NCBI RefSeq assembly: GCF_047301505.1
Contig: NZ_CP154840.1
Span: 4,278,001 to 4,342,000, forward strand
Source of the DNA: Lysinibacillus_B sp031181585
GTDB taxonomy: Bacteria > Bacillota > Bacilli > Bacillales_A > Planococcaceae
Reading direction: 5' to 3'
Length of the DNA: 64,000 nucleotides
Shown here: in pieces, positions 56,127-64,000 of the stretch
How the letters are laid out: each line of letters begins with the position of its first letter
How positions within the stretch are numbered: the first letter of the stretch is position 1
Position numbers and translations under genes: made by a program
The notes under the pieces: generated by a model
What the model was told of the DNA's origin: nothing
Seen by the model: only the letters and a program-made list of their open reading frames with translations
Databases searched by the model: none

Positions 56127-56597
56127 TTACCAGCGGTAGTGAGCAAATGCTTTGTTTGCTTCTGCCATTTTGTGCATGTCTTCACGTTTCTTAACTGAAG
56201 CACCTGTGTTGTTAGATGCATCTAGGATTTCGTTAGCTAAACGCTCTTCCATAGTTTTTTCACCACGAAGACGAGCATAGTTAACTAGGTAACGAAGACC
56301 TAAAGTAGTACGGCGTTCTGGACGAACTTCAACCGGTACTTGGTAGTTAGAACCACCAACACGGCGAGCGCGTACTTCAAGAACTGGCATTACATTGTTT
56401 AATGCAGCTTCAAATACTTCTAGTGGATCTTGACCAGAACGTTCTTTAACAAGTTCGAACGCACCGTATAAAATCTTTTGAGAAGTACCTCTTTTACCAT
56501 CAATCATCATTTTATTGATTAAACGAGTTACTAGCTTTGAGTTATAAAGTGGATCTGGTAACACGTCACGTTTGGAAACAGGACCTTTACGAGGCAT
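56127..56597 (-). CDS. rpsG: 30S ribosomal protein S7
   Basis: S7 is the primary binding protein of the 16S head domain. The 156-residue protein starts MPRKGPVSKRDVLPDPLYNS and ends EANKAFAHYRW, the standard length. It lies 50 bp after rpsL. Confidence 0.98.
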   Translation of the reverse strand: MPRKGPVSKRDVLPDPLYNSKLVTRLINKMMIDGKRGTSQKILYGAFELVKERSGQDPLEVFEAALNNVMPVLEVRARRVGGSNYQVPVEVRPERRTTLGLRYLVNYARLRGEKTMEERLANEILDASNNTGASVKKREDMHKMAEANKAFAHYRW

Positions 56598-56647
56598 GTG
56601 TTTTCCTCCTTTCAGATAAATATCTATTTAAGAGTTTTTCGTTTTAA

Positions 56648-57067
56648 TTATTTCTTTTCTTTAGGGCGTTTTGTACCGTATAGAGAACGTGATTGCATAC
56701 GACCGTTTACACCAGCAGTATCAAGAGCACCACGTACGATATGGTAACGAACACCCGGTAAGTCTTTTACACGACCGCCACGGATAAGAACAACACTGTG
56801 CTCTTGTAAGTTGTGGCCTTCACCTGGGATGTACGCTGTAACCTCGATTTGGTTAGTTAAACGTACACGAGCGTATTTACGTAACGCTGAGTTAGGTTTT
56901 TTAGGCGTCATAGTACCTACACGAGTACAAACACCACGTTTTTGTGGAGATTTAACATCAGTTAAAGATTTTTTAAATGAGTTATAACCTTTGTTTAACG
57001 CTGGTGAGTTTGATTTCGTGATTTTAGATTTACGAGGCTTACGTACCAATTGGTTAATTGTAGGCAT
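56648..57067 (-). CDS. rpsL: 30S ribosomal protein S12
   Basis: S12 is a decoding-centre protein. The 139-residue protein starts MPTINQLVRKPRKSKITKS. The streptomycin-resistance hot spots TPKKPNSALRK and VKDLPGVRY are wild type. The methylthiolated Asp motif (RVKDLPGV) is present. It lies about 100 bp after the L7Ae-like gene. Confidence 0.98.
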   Translation of the reverse strand: MPTINQLVRKPRKSKITKSNSPALNKGYNSFKKSLTDVKSPQKRGVCTRVGTMTPKKPNSALRKYARVRLTNQIEVTAYIPGEGHNLQEHSVVLIRGGRVKDLPGVRYHIVRGALDTAGVNGRMQSRSLYGTKRPKEKK

Positions 57068-57165
57068 CGATTTTTCCTCCCTTCATTGAGTCCTTTTAAT
57101 ACCACACATCCAGGTGGTTCATTTTTTGGGTAAAAACAAAGTCTTTGTGTACAACTACACAAAAA

Positions 57166-57417
57166 CTACATCGCAGTAATCGCAACAATCGCAGCTCCAA
57201 CATGAATGCCGCAAGCATTTCCGAGTTCTTTCTTTGACTCGACGAGATGAACTGGTATCCCGATTTCTTTCGCGAGAAGAATGGCCGGATCGGTTACCCA
57301 ACTGTCTGCATCAAGTGCGACAAAAACTTCGAGTACTTGTCCAGCACGCATTGCTTTCACTGCCTGCTTTGTACCTATGATTGTTTGACTGGCCTGTTTA
57401 ATCTTTTCATAAGACAT
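57166..57417 (-). CDS. rplGB: L7Ae-family ribosomal protein (YbxF/RplGB-type)
   Basis: A small kink-turn-binding protein of 83 residues with an L7Ae fold. The signature GIHVGAAIVA lies at the C-terminus and IGTKQAVKAMRAGQ near the N-terminus. ATG 57417 is chosen because GGAGG lies 8 nt upstream; the ATG two codons earlier is too close to the site. It precedes rpsL exactly as ybxF does in B. subtilis. It is the first gene after the TTGACA promoter at 57464-57492. Confidence 0.92.
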   Translation of the reverse strand: MSYEKIKQASQTIIGTKQAVKAMRAGQVLEVFVALDADSWVTDPAILLAKEIGIPVHLVESKKELGNACGIHVGAAIVAITAM

Positions 57418-57463
57418 TTTCATATCCTCCAAAAGCACAGACAGTTAACTATCAACCTTGAAT

Positions 57464-57492
57464 ATATTATCATTCCTAATTCCAACTGTCAA
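57464..57492 (-). promoter_or_regulatory. Promoter of the str operon
   Basis: Minus strand: TTGACA, 17 bp, TAATAT, a near-consensus sigma-A promoter about 46 bp before the L7Ae-like start codon. Flanking GACAGTT...AACTGTC arms form a distant inverted repeat. Confidence 0.85.
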
Positions 57493-57645
57493 CTAATATC
57501 TTCAGAAAAACATACCCCGACCCTCTTGGATCGAGGTGATGTATTTCTCTGCAGCAGCTCATACCACTGCTAGAAAGTCCCACAAGGATTTATCTTCTTT
57601 ATACAGGGAGAGGGAAGCGGGAAAGCCGCCCTTTTCCCTTGCATT

Positions 57646-60600
57646 TTATTCGAATGACGTTAATTCTGCTTCTGTTGCAGGCTCATCGTCTGCAATACGG
57701 ATTTGACGGTAACGTTGCATACCAGTACCTGCCGGAACAAGTTTACCGATAATTACGTTTTCTTTCAGTCCTAGAAGCTCATCACGCTTACCTTTGATTG
57801 CAGCGTCTGTTAACACACGCGTTGTTTCTTGGAATGATGCAGCAGATAAGAATGATTCTGTTTCAAGAGATGCTTTTGTAATACCTAGAATTACAGGACG
57901 GCAAGTTGCAGGGTTTTTACTATTCAACACCGCTTCTGTATTCGCTTCAAGGAATTGGTGAATGTCTAGTAATGAACCAGGCAGTAATTCTGTGTCACCT
58001 GCTTCGATTACACGTACTTTACGAAGCATTTGGCGAACCATTACTTCGATGTGCTTGTCACCAATTTCTACCCCTTGCATACGGTATACTTTTTGTACTT
58101 CTTTCAACAGATACTCTTGAACTGTTGCTACATCTTTTACTTTCAGTAATTGCTTTGGATCGATAGAACCTTCAGTAAGGATTTGACCTGGTCTAATCAT
58201 GTCATCTAATTGAACTTTCAGACGAGCATTGTAAGGCGCTTGATACTTACGAGTTTCTACGTCACCTTGGATCGTAATTTCTTTTAAGCCTTCACGGATT
58301 TCTTCGATTTCCACTACTTTACCTGTAATCTCAGAGATAACCGCTTGCCCTTTCGGATTACGCGCCTCGAAGATCTCTTGGATACGTGGAAGACCTTGTG
58401 TAATATCGTTTCCGGCTACCCCGCCTGTATGGAATGTACGCATTGTTAACTGTGTACCTGGTTCCCCGATGGATTGAGCTGCGATAATACCAACCGCTTC
58501 CCCAACCTCAACTTCGTCACCAGTTGCCAAGTTCATACCGTAACATTTTTTACATACACCATGTTTTGTATTACATGTGAATGCAGAGCGGATTGTTACT
58601 TGATCAATGCCAGCTTCATCAATAGCTTTTGCTACGTCTTGAGTGATTAGGCCGTCACGCTCTAAAATAACTGCACCTGTTTCTGGGTGAAGAATTGTTT
58701 TCTTCGTATAACGACCGATGATACGCTCATCAAGCATTTCGATAATCTCATTGCCTTCCATCAGCGCACCGATTGTTAAACCACGGTCAGTACCACAATC
58801 ATCCTCACGAACAATTACGTCTTGTGCTACGTCTACTAGACGACGAGTCAGGTAACCTGAGTCAGCCGTTTTTAACGCTGTATCGGCAAGACCTTTACGC
58901 GCACCGTGAGTCGAGATGAAGTACTCTAATACTGTTAAACCTTCACGGAATGAAGATTTGATTGGTAACTCAATGATACGACCAGCCGGGTTGGCCATCA
59001 GACCACGCATACCAGCAAGCTGCGTAAAGTTAGATGCGTTACCACGTGCACCAGAGTCAGACATCATGAAGATTGGGTTTGTTTTTTGTAATGAGTCCAT
59101 CAGCTTGCCTTGGATTGTATCCTTCGCTTTTGACCAGATCTCGATTACGCGGTCATAACGCTCTTCCTCAGTGATTAAACCACGACGGAATTGCTTCATG
59201 ACTTTATCTACTTTTGCCTGTGCATCTTCAAGGATCTCACCTTTTTCAGGTAATACTTCAATGTCAGAAACCCCTACTGTAATCCCTGCACGAGTTGAAT
59301 ATTTAAATCCTAGATCCTTCATACGGTCAAGCATTTTAGAAGTCTCAGTAATTTTGAACATCTTGAATACTTGTGCGATGACATTTCCTAAGAATTTCTT
59401 ACGGAACGGCGGCACAGCTGGAATAGACTCAAAGTGCTTACGTAAAACTGCTTGACGCTGCGCCTCAATCTTTTCAGCTTCTGATAGAGCTTTATACTCT
59501 TCCGATGCCTCTAGCTCTGCAAGTGTTTCTTCATCAATTGATAAATTCACGAAGTATTTCTCAGGTGTTTTGTCTTCTAAGTTTGTATCTGTTGGCTCAT
59601 TAATGTAAGGGAATGATTCAGGTAAAATTTCATTGAAGATTACCTTACCAACAGTAGTTAATAAGAACATTTTGTTTTGCTCTTCTGTAAACGTCTGGTT
59701 GTTTAAAGAAGCTGCTTGGATAGCAATACGAGTGTGTAAGTGTACATGACCAGTTTGATATGCAATTAACACCTCATCTGAGCCGTAGAAAATAGAGCCT
59801 TCACCACGAGCACCTTCACGCTCAAGAGTTAAGTAGTAGTTACCTAATACCATATCTTGAGATGGAGTTACTACCGGCTTACCATCTTTCGGGTTCAAGA
59901 TATTTTGTGCAGCTAGCATTAGTAAACGTGCTTCAGCTTGTGCTTCAGCAGATAAAGGTACGTGAACCGCCATTTGGTCACCATCGAAGTCAGCGTTATA
60001 AGCTGTACATACTAGTGGGTGTAGACGAATTGCACGGCCTTCTACTAATGTAGGCTCAAATGCTTGGATACCAAGACGGTGAAGCGTTGGGGCACGGTTC
60101 AGCAATACTGGATGCTCACGAATGACATCTTCAAGAACGTCCCATACTTCATTGTGCATGCGCTCAATTTTGCGTTTTGCCGATTTAATATTATGTGCTA
60201 GACCTCGCTCTACCAATTCTTTCATAACGAAAGGCTTGAATAGCTCAATTGCCATTTCTTTTGGCAGACCACATTGGTACATTTTTAAGTTTGGACCTAC
60301 TACGATAACCGAACGACCAGAGTAGTCAACACGTTTACCAAGTAAGTTTTGACGGAAACGACCTTGTTTCCCTTTCAGCATGTGCGAAAGTGATTTTAAC
60401 GGACGGTTACCAGGACCTGTTACAGGACGGCCGCGACGACCGTTATCAATCAGTGCATCTACTGCTTCTTGTAACATACGTTTTTCGTTTTGTACGATAA
60501 TGCTTGGTGCACCAAGGTCCAATAAACGTTTTAAACGATTGTTACGGTTAATTACTCGACGATAAAGATCATTCAAATCAGAAGTTGCAAAACGCCCACC

Positions 60601-61335
60601 ATCTAATTGCACCATTGGACGAAGCTCTGGTGGAATAACCGGTAGTACATCTAAAATCATCCAAGAAGGCTTGTTGCCTGAGTTACGGAATGATTCTACT
60701 ACTTCAAGGCGTTTAATCGCACGTGTGCGTCGTTGGCCTTGAGCTGTTTTCAACTCTTCCTTCAATGTAGTTGTTTCTACTTCTAGATCGATTTGCTCTA
60801 AAAGTTTTTTGATGGCTTCTGCACCCATCGCTGCTTCAAACGAGCTGCCGAACTTTTCACGGTATGCACGATATTCCTTCTCAGAAAGAAGTTGTTTATG
60901 TTCTAAGTTTGTACCTGCAGGGTCGATTACTACGTAAGATGCGAAGTAAATCACTTCCTCAAGTGCACGTGGAGACATATCTAAGATAAGACCCATGCGG
61001 CTTGGAATCCCTTTAAAGTACCAAATATGTGATACAGGAGCAGCTAATTCGATGTGTCCCATACGCTCACGACGAACTTTTGCACGTGTCACTTCCACAC
61101 CACAACGGTCACAAACTACACCTTTATAGCGTACACGTTTATACTTACCGCAGTGACATTCCCAGTCTTTTGTTGGTCCAAAGATTCGTTCACAGAAAAG
61201 ACCATCTTTTTCTGGTTTTAATGTACGGTAGTTGATTGTTTCAGGCTTCTTAACCTCACCATAAGACCAAGAACGAATTTTGTCCGGAGAAGCTAAACCA
61301 ATTTTCATATATTCAAATTCATTAACGTCTATCAA
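57646..61335 (-). CDS. rpoC: RNA polymerase beta-prime subunit
   Basis: The largest RNA polymerase subunit. The 1229-residue protein has an N-terminal zinc ribbon with CHCGKYK and VVCDRCG, the catalytic metal-binding loop NADFDGDQMAVH (about 449-460), the bridge and trigger helices (MRTFHTGGVAG), and the second zinc site (CNTKHGVCKKCYG). It starts with TTG at 61335, with GGGAGG 8 nt upstream. It is separated from rpoB by 232 bp containing two terminator-like hairpins, unlike the short rpoB-rpoC gap usual in Bacilli. Confidence 0.98.
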   Translation of the reverse strand: MIDVNEFEYMKIGLASPDKIRSWSYGEVKKPETINYRTLKPEKDGLFCERIFGPTKDWECHCGKYKRVRYKGVVCDRCGVEVTRAKVRRERMGHIELAAPVSHIWYFKGIPSRMGLILDMSPRALEEVIYFASYVVIDPAGTNLEHKQLLSEKEYRAYREKFGSSFEAAMGAEAIKKLLEQIDLEVETTTLKEELKTAQGQRRTRAIKRLEVVESFRNSGNKPSWMILDVLPVIPPELRPMVQLDGGRFATSDLNDLYRRVINRNNRLKRLLDLGAPSIIVQNEKRMLQEAVDALIDNGRRGRPVTGPGNRPLKSLSHMLKGKQGRFRQNLLGKRVDYSGRSVIVVGPNLKMYQCGLPKEMAIELFKPFVMKELVERGLAHNIKSAKRKIERMHNEVWDVLEDVIREHPVLLNRAPTLHRLGIQAFEPTLVEGRAIRLHPLVCTAYNADFDGDQMAVHVPLSAEAQAEARLLMLAAQNILNPKDGKPVVTPSQDMVLGNYYLTLEREGARGEGSIFYGSDEVLIAYQTGHVHLHTRIAIQAASLNNQTFTEEQNKMFLLTTVGKVIFNEILPESFPYINEPTDTNLEDKTPEKYFVNLSIDEETLAELEASEEYKALSEAEKIEAQRQAVLRKHFESIPAVPPFRKKFLGNVIAQVFKMFKITETSKMLDRMKDLGFKYSTRAGITVGVSDIEVLPEKGEILEDAQAKVDKVMKQFRRGLITEEERYDRVIEIWSKAKDTIQGKLMDSLQKTNPIFMMSDSGARGNASNFTQLAGMRGLMANPAGRIIELPIKSSFREGLTVLEYFISTHGARKGLADTALKTADSGYLTRRLVDVAQDVIVREDDCGTDRGLTIGALMEGNEIIEMLDERIIGRYTKKTILHPETGAVILERDGLITQDVAKAIDEAGIDQVTIRSAFTCNTKHGVCKKCYGMNLATGDEVEVGEAVGIIAAQSIGEPGTQLTMRTFHTGGVAGNDITQGLPRIQEIFEARNPKGQAVISEITGKVVEIEEIREGLKEITIQGDVETRKYQAPYNARLKVQLDDMIRPGQILTEGSIDPKQLLKVKDVATVQEYLLKEVQKVYRMQGVEIGDKHIEVMVRQMLRKVRVIEAGDTELLPGSLLDIHQFLEANTEAVLNSKNPATCRPVILGITKASLETESFLSAASFQETTRVLTDAAIKGKRDELLGLKENVIIGKLVPAGTGMQRYRQIRIADDEPATEAELTSFE

Positions 61336-61471
61336 GGAGCCTACCTCCCTTTAGTATAAGTCCTCTAATGACTCTTTCCGAAGCTCGACAATTTAACGGT
61401 TGCAAGATGCATCATAACTTGTGATGACGCCCTCGCTGTGTAGATAAGGATAAGTTTCATACCTATCCACC

Positions 61472-61508
61472 AAAAAAAGTTTAAACCGAAAACCGATTAA
61501 ACTTTTGT
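61472..61508 (-). terminator. Second terminator-like hairpin between rpoB and rpoC
   Basis: Minus strand: AAAAGTTTAA / TTTAAACTTTT with an inner CGG loop, followed by TTTTTTT. In tandem with the hairpin at 61529-61556. Confidence 0.75.
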
Positions 61509-61528
61509 ACAGAAAAAATAATGATTAT

Positions 61529-61556
61529 AAAAAACGGGCAGGCAATACCTGCCCGT
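61529..61556 (-). terminator. First terminator hairpin between rpoB and rpoC
   Basis: Minus strand: CGGGCAGG-TATTG-CCTGCCCG, an 8-bp GC-rich stem with a 5-nt loop, followed by TTTTTTATAA. It begins 12 nt after the rpoB stop codon. This is a canonical intrinsic terminator. Confidence 0.85.
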
Positions 61557-61567
61557 GGAAATACTAC

Positions 61568-64000
61568 TTATTCGAATGACTCTGCAGGCTCTTCATCTGT
61601 CATCGGTGCAATATTTAATGCATCTGCAGGCTGAAGATCATCTTCATCATCTAAATCGCGAAGCTCTACTTCTTCATCGTTGATTGTTAACATCTTAACA
61701 TCCATACCTAAAGATTGAAGCTCTTTGATTAATACTTTGAATGACTCTGGTACTCCTGGTTCTGGAACACTTTCACCCTTAACGATTGCCTCGTATGTTT
61801 TCACACGGCCGACAACGTCATCGGATTTTACAGTTAAAATCTCTTGTAACGTATATGCAGCACCGTATGCTTCAAGTGCCCAAACCTCCATCTCACCAAA
61901 ACGCTGACCACCGAATTGTGCTTTACCACCAAGCGGCTGTTGCGTTACCAATGAGTAAGGACCAGTTGAACGTGCGTGAAGCTTATCATCTACCATGTGG
62001 GCAAGTTTGATCATATACATGATCCCAACTGATACACGGTTATCAAATGGCTCACCTGAACGTCCATCATACAGTATTGTTTTACCATCACGGTTCATAC
62101 CAGCTTCTTCCATTGTCTCCCAAACATCTTCCTCGTTAGCGCCGTCAAATACAGGAGTAGCCATGTGTACGCCTAGGTAGCGTGAAGCCATACCTAAATG
62201 AAGCTCTAAAACTTGTCCGATGTTCATACGAGATGGTACCCCAAGTGGGTTAAGCATGATATCTACCGGTGTGCCGTCTGGCATGAATGGCATATCTTCT
62301 TCCGGTAAGATACGAGAGATAACCCCTTTGTTACCGTGACGTCCGGCCATTTTGTCACCAACGCGGATTTTACGTTTTTGAACAATGTAGACACGAACTA
62401 ATTGGTTAACACCTGGTGGCAGCTCATCGCCATCTTCGCGGTTGAATACTTTTACATCAAGAACGATACCGCCAGCTCCGTGAGGTACTTTTAATGATGT
62501 ATCACGTACTTCTCGTGCTTTTTCACCAAAGATTGCATGTAATAGGCGTTCTTCAGCTGTAAGCTCTGTAACTCCTTTAGGTGTTACTTTACCTACTAGA
62601 ATATCACCATCACGAACTTCCGCACCGATACGGATGATTCCGCGTTCGTCTAGATTACGAAGCGCATCTTCCCCTACGTTTGGAATATCACGCGTAATTT
62701 CTTCAGGTCCTAATTTTGTATCACGAGACTCTGACTCGTATTCTTCAATATGAACAGAAGTATATACATCGTCTTTTACAAGGCGTTCGCTCATAATAAC
62801 AGCATCCTCATAGTTAAAGCCGTCCCATGTCATGAACGCAACAAGTACGTTACGACCAAGCGCTAATTCGCCGCGCTCCATTGATGGACCATCTGCTAAA
62901 ATATCACGAGGTTTTACACGGTCGCCAACCTTTACGATTGGACGCTGGTTATAAGAAGTACCTTGGTTAGAACGAATGAATTTTTGTAACTTGTATTTTG
63001 TTAAATCGCCTTTAACTTCCTTGCCGTCTACTACTTCAATGCGGCGTACGTGGATCGAACGTGCTTCAACATGTTCGACAATTCCATCGTATTTTGCAAC
63101 TACGGCAGCACCTGAGTCACGCGCGTCAACGTGTTCCATACCTGTACCAACAAATGGTGATTCAGGATTTAATAACGGAACTGCTTGACGTTGCATGTTC
63201 GCTCCCATTAATGCACGGTTTGAGTCGTCATTTTCCAAGAACGGGATACATGCTGTGGCAGCAGATACTACTTGCTTCGGAGATACGTCCATGTAATCGA
63301 TCACATCGCGTTTGAATACAGTGTTATCACCACGGAAGCGGCCTACAACTTCTTCATTTGCAAATGTGCCATCTGCATTTAGAATCGAGTTCGCTTGCGC
63401 TACTACATAGTTATCTTCCTCATCGGCAGTTAAGTAGTCGATTTGATCCGTTACGCGACCTGTTTCAGGATCAACACGACGGTACGGCGTTTCAATGAAA
63501 CCAAATTTATTTACTTTGGCGAACGATGAAAGCGAGTTAATCAGACCGATGTTCGGTCCCTCTGGCGTTTCAATCGGACACATACGACCATAGTGAGAAT
63601 AGTGAACGTCACGTACTTCCATACCAGCACGTTCACGTGTTAAACCACCAGGTCCTAATGCAGAAAGACGACGTTTGTGCGTTAATTCTGCAAGCGGGTT
63701 TGTTTGGTCCATGAATTGCGACAACTGAGAAGAACCGAAGAACTCCTTAATAGAAGCAATAACAGGACGGATGTTGATTAATTGCTGTGGTACGATGGCA
63801 GCAGTGTCGTTGATTGACATACGCTCACGCACAACACGTTCCATACGAGATAAACCGATACGGAATTGGTTTTGCAGAAGCTCCCCAACTGAACGTAGAC
63901 GACGGTTACCTAAATGGTCAATATCATCCGTGTTACCAACACCATATAATAAGTTGAAGAAGTAAGATACAGAAGCTAATACGTCAGCTGGCGTAATATT
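61568..64000 (-). CDS. rpoB: RNA polymerase beta subunit (5' part outside window)
   Basis: The beta subunit, with its C-terminal 810 or so residues in the window. The frame stays open to the right edge (reading ITPADVLASVSYFFNLLYG), so the true start lies beyond 64000. The rifampicin region SQLSQFMDQTNPLAELTHKRRL, shown here in part as QFMDQTNPLAE and LTHKRRLSALGPGG, is wild type. Also present are GFNYEDAVIM, GRHGNKGV and the C-terminal clamp region GGKAQFGGQRFGEMEVWALE. It ends 232 bp before rpoC. Confidence 0.98.
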   Translation of the reverse strand, partial: NITPADVLASVSYFFNLLYGVGNTDDIDHLGNRRLRSVGELLQNQFRIGLSRMERVVRERMSINDTAAIVPQQLINIRPVIASIKEFFGSSQLSQFMDQTNPLAELTHKRRLSALGPGGLTRERAGMEVRDVHYSHYGRMCPIETPEGPNIGLINSLSSFAKVNKFGFIETPYRRVDPETGRVTDQIDYLTADEEDNYVVAQANSILNADGTFANEEVVGRFRGDNTVFKRDVIDYMDVSPKQVVSAATACIPFLENDDSNRALMGANMQRQAVPLLNPESPFVGTGMEHVDARDSGAAVVAKYDGIVEHVEARSIHVRRIEVVDGKEVKGDLTKYKLQKFIRSNQGTSYNQRPIVKVGDRVKPRDILADGPSMERGELALGRNVLVAFMTWDGFNYEDAVIMSERLVKDDVYTSVHIEEYESESRDTKLGPEEITRDIPNVGEDALRNLDERGIIRIGAEVRDGDILVGKVTPKGVTELTAEERLLHAIFGEKAREVRDTSLKVPHGAGGIVLDVKVFNREDGDELPPGVNQLVRVYIVQKRKIRVGDKMAGRHGNKGVISRILPEEDMPFMPDGTPVDIMLNPLGVPSRMNIGQVLELHLGMASRYLGVHMATPVFDGANEEDVWETMEEAGMNRDGKTILYDGRSGEPFDNRVSVGIMYMIKLAHMVDDKLHARSTGPYSLVTQQPLGGKAQFGGQRFGEMEVWALEAYGAAYTLQEILTVKSDDVVGRVKTYEAIVKGESVPEPGVPESFKVLIKELQSLGMDVKMLTINDEEVELRDLDDEDDLQPADALNIAPMTDEEPAESFE

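Noticed and set aside
57580..57645. GC-rich hairpin after rpoC considered as a terminator
   Set aside because: GGGAAAAGGGCGG/CCGCTTCCCTCTCCC can pair but is not followed by a T-run, so I do not call an intrinsic terminator.

Overview
The window is a chromosomal segment of a low-GC, endospore-forming Firmicute of the order Bacillales. Gene content and order match the origin-proximal region of Bacillus subtilis in inverted orientation: cdaA-cdaR-glmM-glmS, sigW-rsiW, an rrn operon, the kbaA/gerD/salA/cwlD block, the ribosomal-protein superoperon, str and rpoBC. Protein sequences suggest Planococcaceae (Solibacillus or Lysinibacillus-like), but that genus call is inference. Almost everything is transcribed on the minus strand.

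Layout. 113-1396: decayed IS3-family (IS150-type) insertion sequence. 1.5-9.6 kb: glmS with its ribozyme leader, a DJ-1/PfpI stress protein with a sigma-B-like promoter, the c-di-AMP/peptidoglycan-precursor operon cdaA-cdaR-glmM, and rsiW-sigW behind an autoregulated sigma-W promoter. 9.9-10.6 kb: six tRNA genes (Asn, Glu, Val, Tyr, Gln, Lys). 11.6-16.6 kb: one 16S-23S-5S operon without spacer tRNAs. 16.9-21 kb: sporulation and germination genes, including a PdaB-position protein that has lost the deacetylase motifs, then kbaA, gerD, salA and cwlD. 21-27 kb: accessory genes, namely a heterodimeric ABC exporter, a small basic protein, a YdhK-type lipoprotein and a second lipoprotein. 27-46 kb: rpsI, rplM, truA, the ECF energizing module (ecfT, ecfA2, ecfA1), rplQ to rpsJ with adk and secY but without map. 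46.6-52.6 kb: an Na+/H+ antiporter-family gene and a Bce-type two-component/ABC peptide-resistance module lying between rpsJ and tuf. 52.6-64 kb: tuf, fusA, rpsG, rpsL, an L7Ae-like gene, rpoC, and rpoB, which is cut by the right window edge.

How the genes work together. Most genes form the core expression machinery: ribosome, RNA polymerase, translation factors, Sec translocon and tRNAs. A second theme is the cell envelope: GlmS and GlmM supply amino sugars, CdaA/CdaR make and tune c-di-AMP, SigW/RsiW and the Bce-like module answer envelope stress, and CwlD, GerD and KbaA serve spore formation and germination.

I found no CRISPR array, phage or clearly new multi-gene system. The observations most worth checking are regulatory or evolutionary: two tandem intrinsic terminators between rpoB and rpoC; loss of map and the KOW gene upstream of infA, with strongly structured leader sequence in their place; a GC-rich, MITE-like inverted-repeat element between ecfA1 and rplQ; a catalytically degenerate PdaB homologue; an IS transposase whose catalytic glutamate codon has become a stop codon; and an envelope-defence cassette inserted between the str and S10 blocks.
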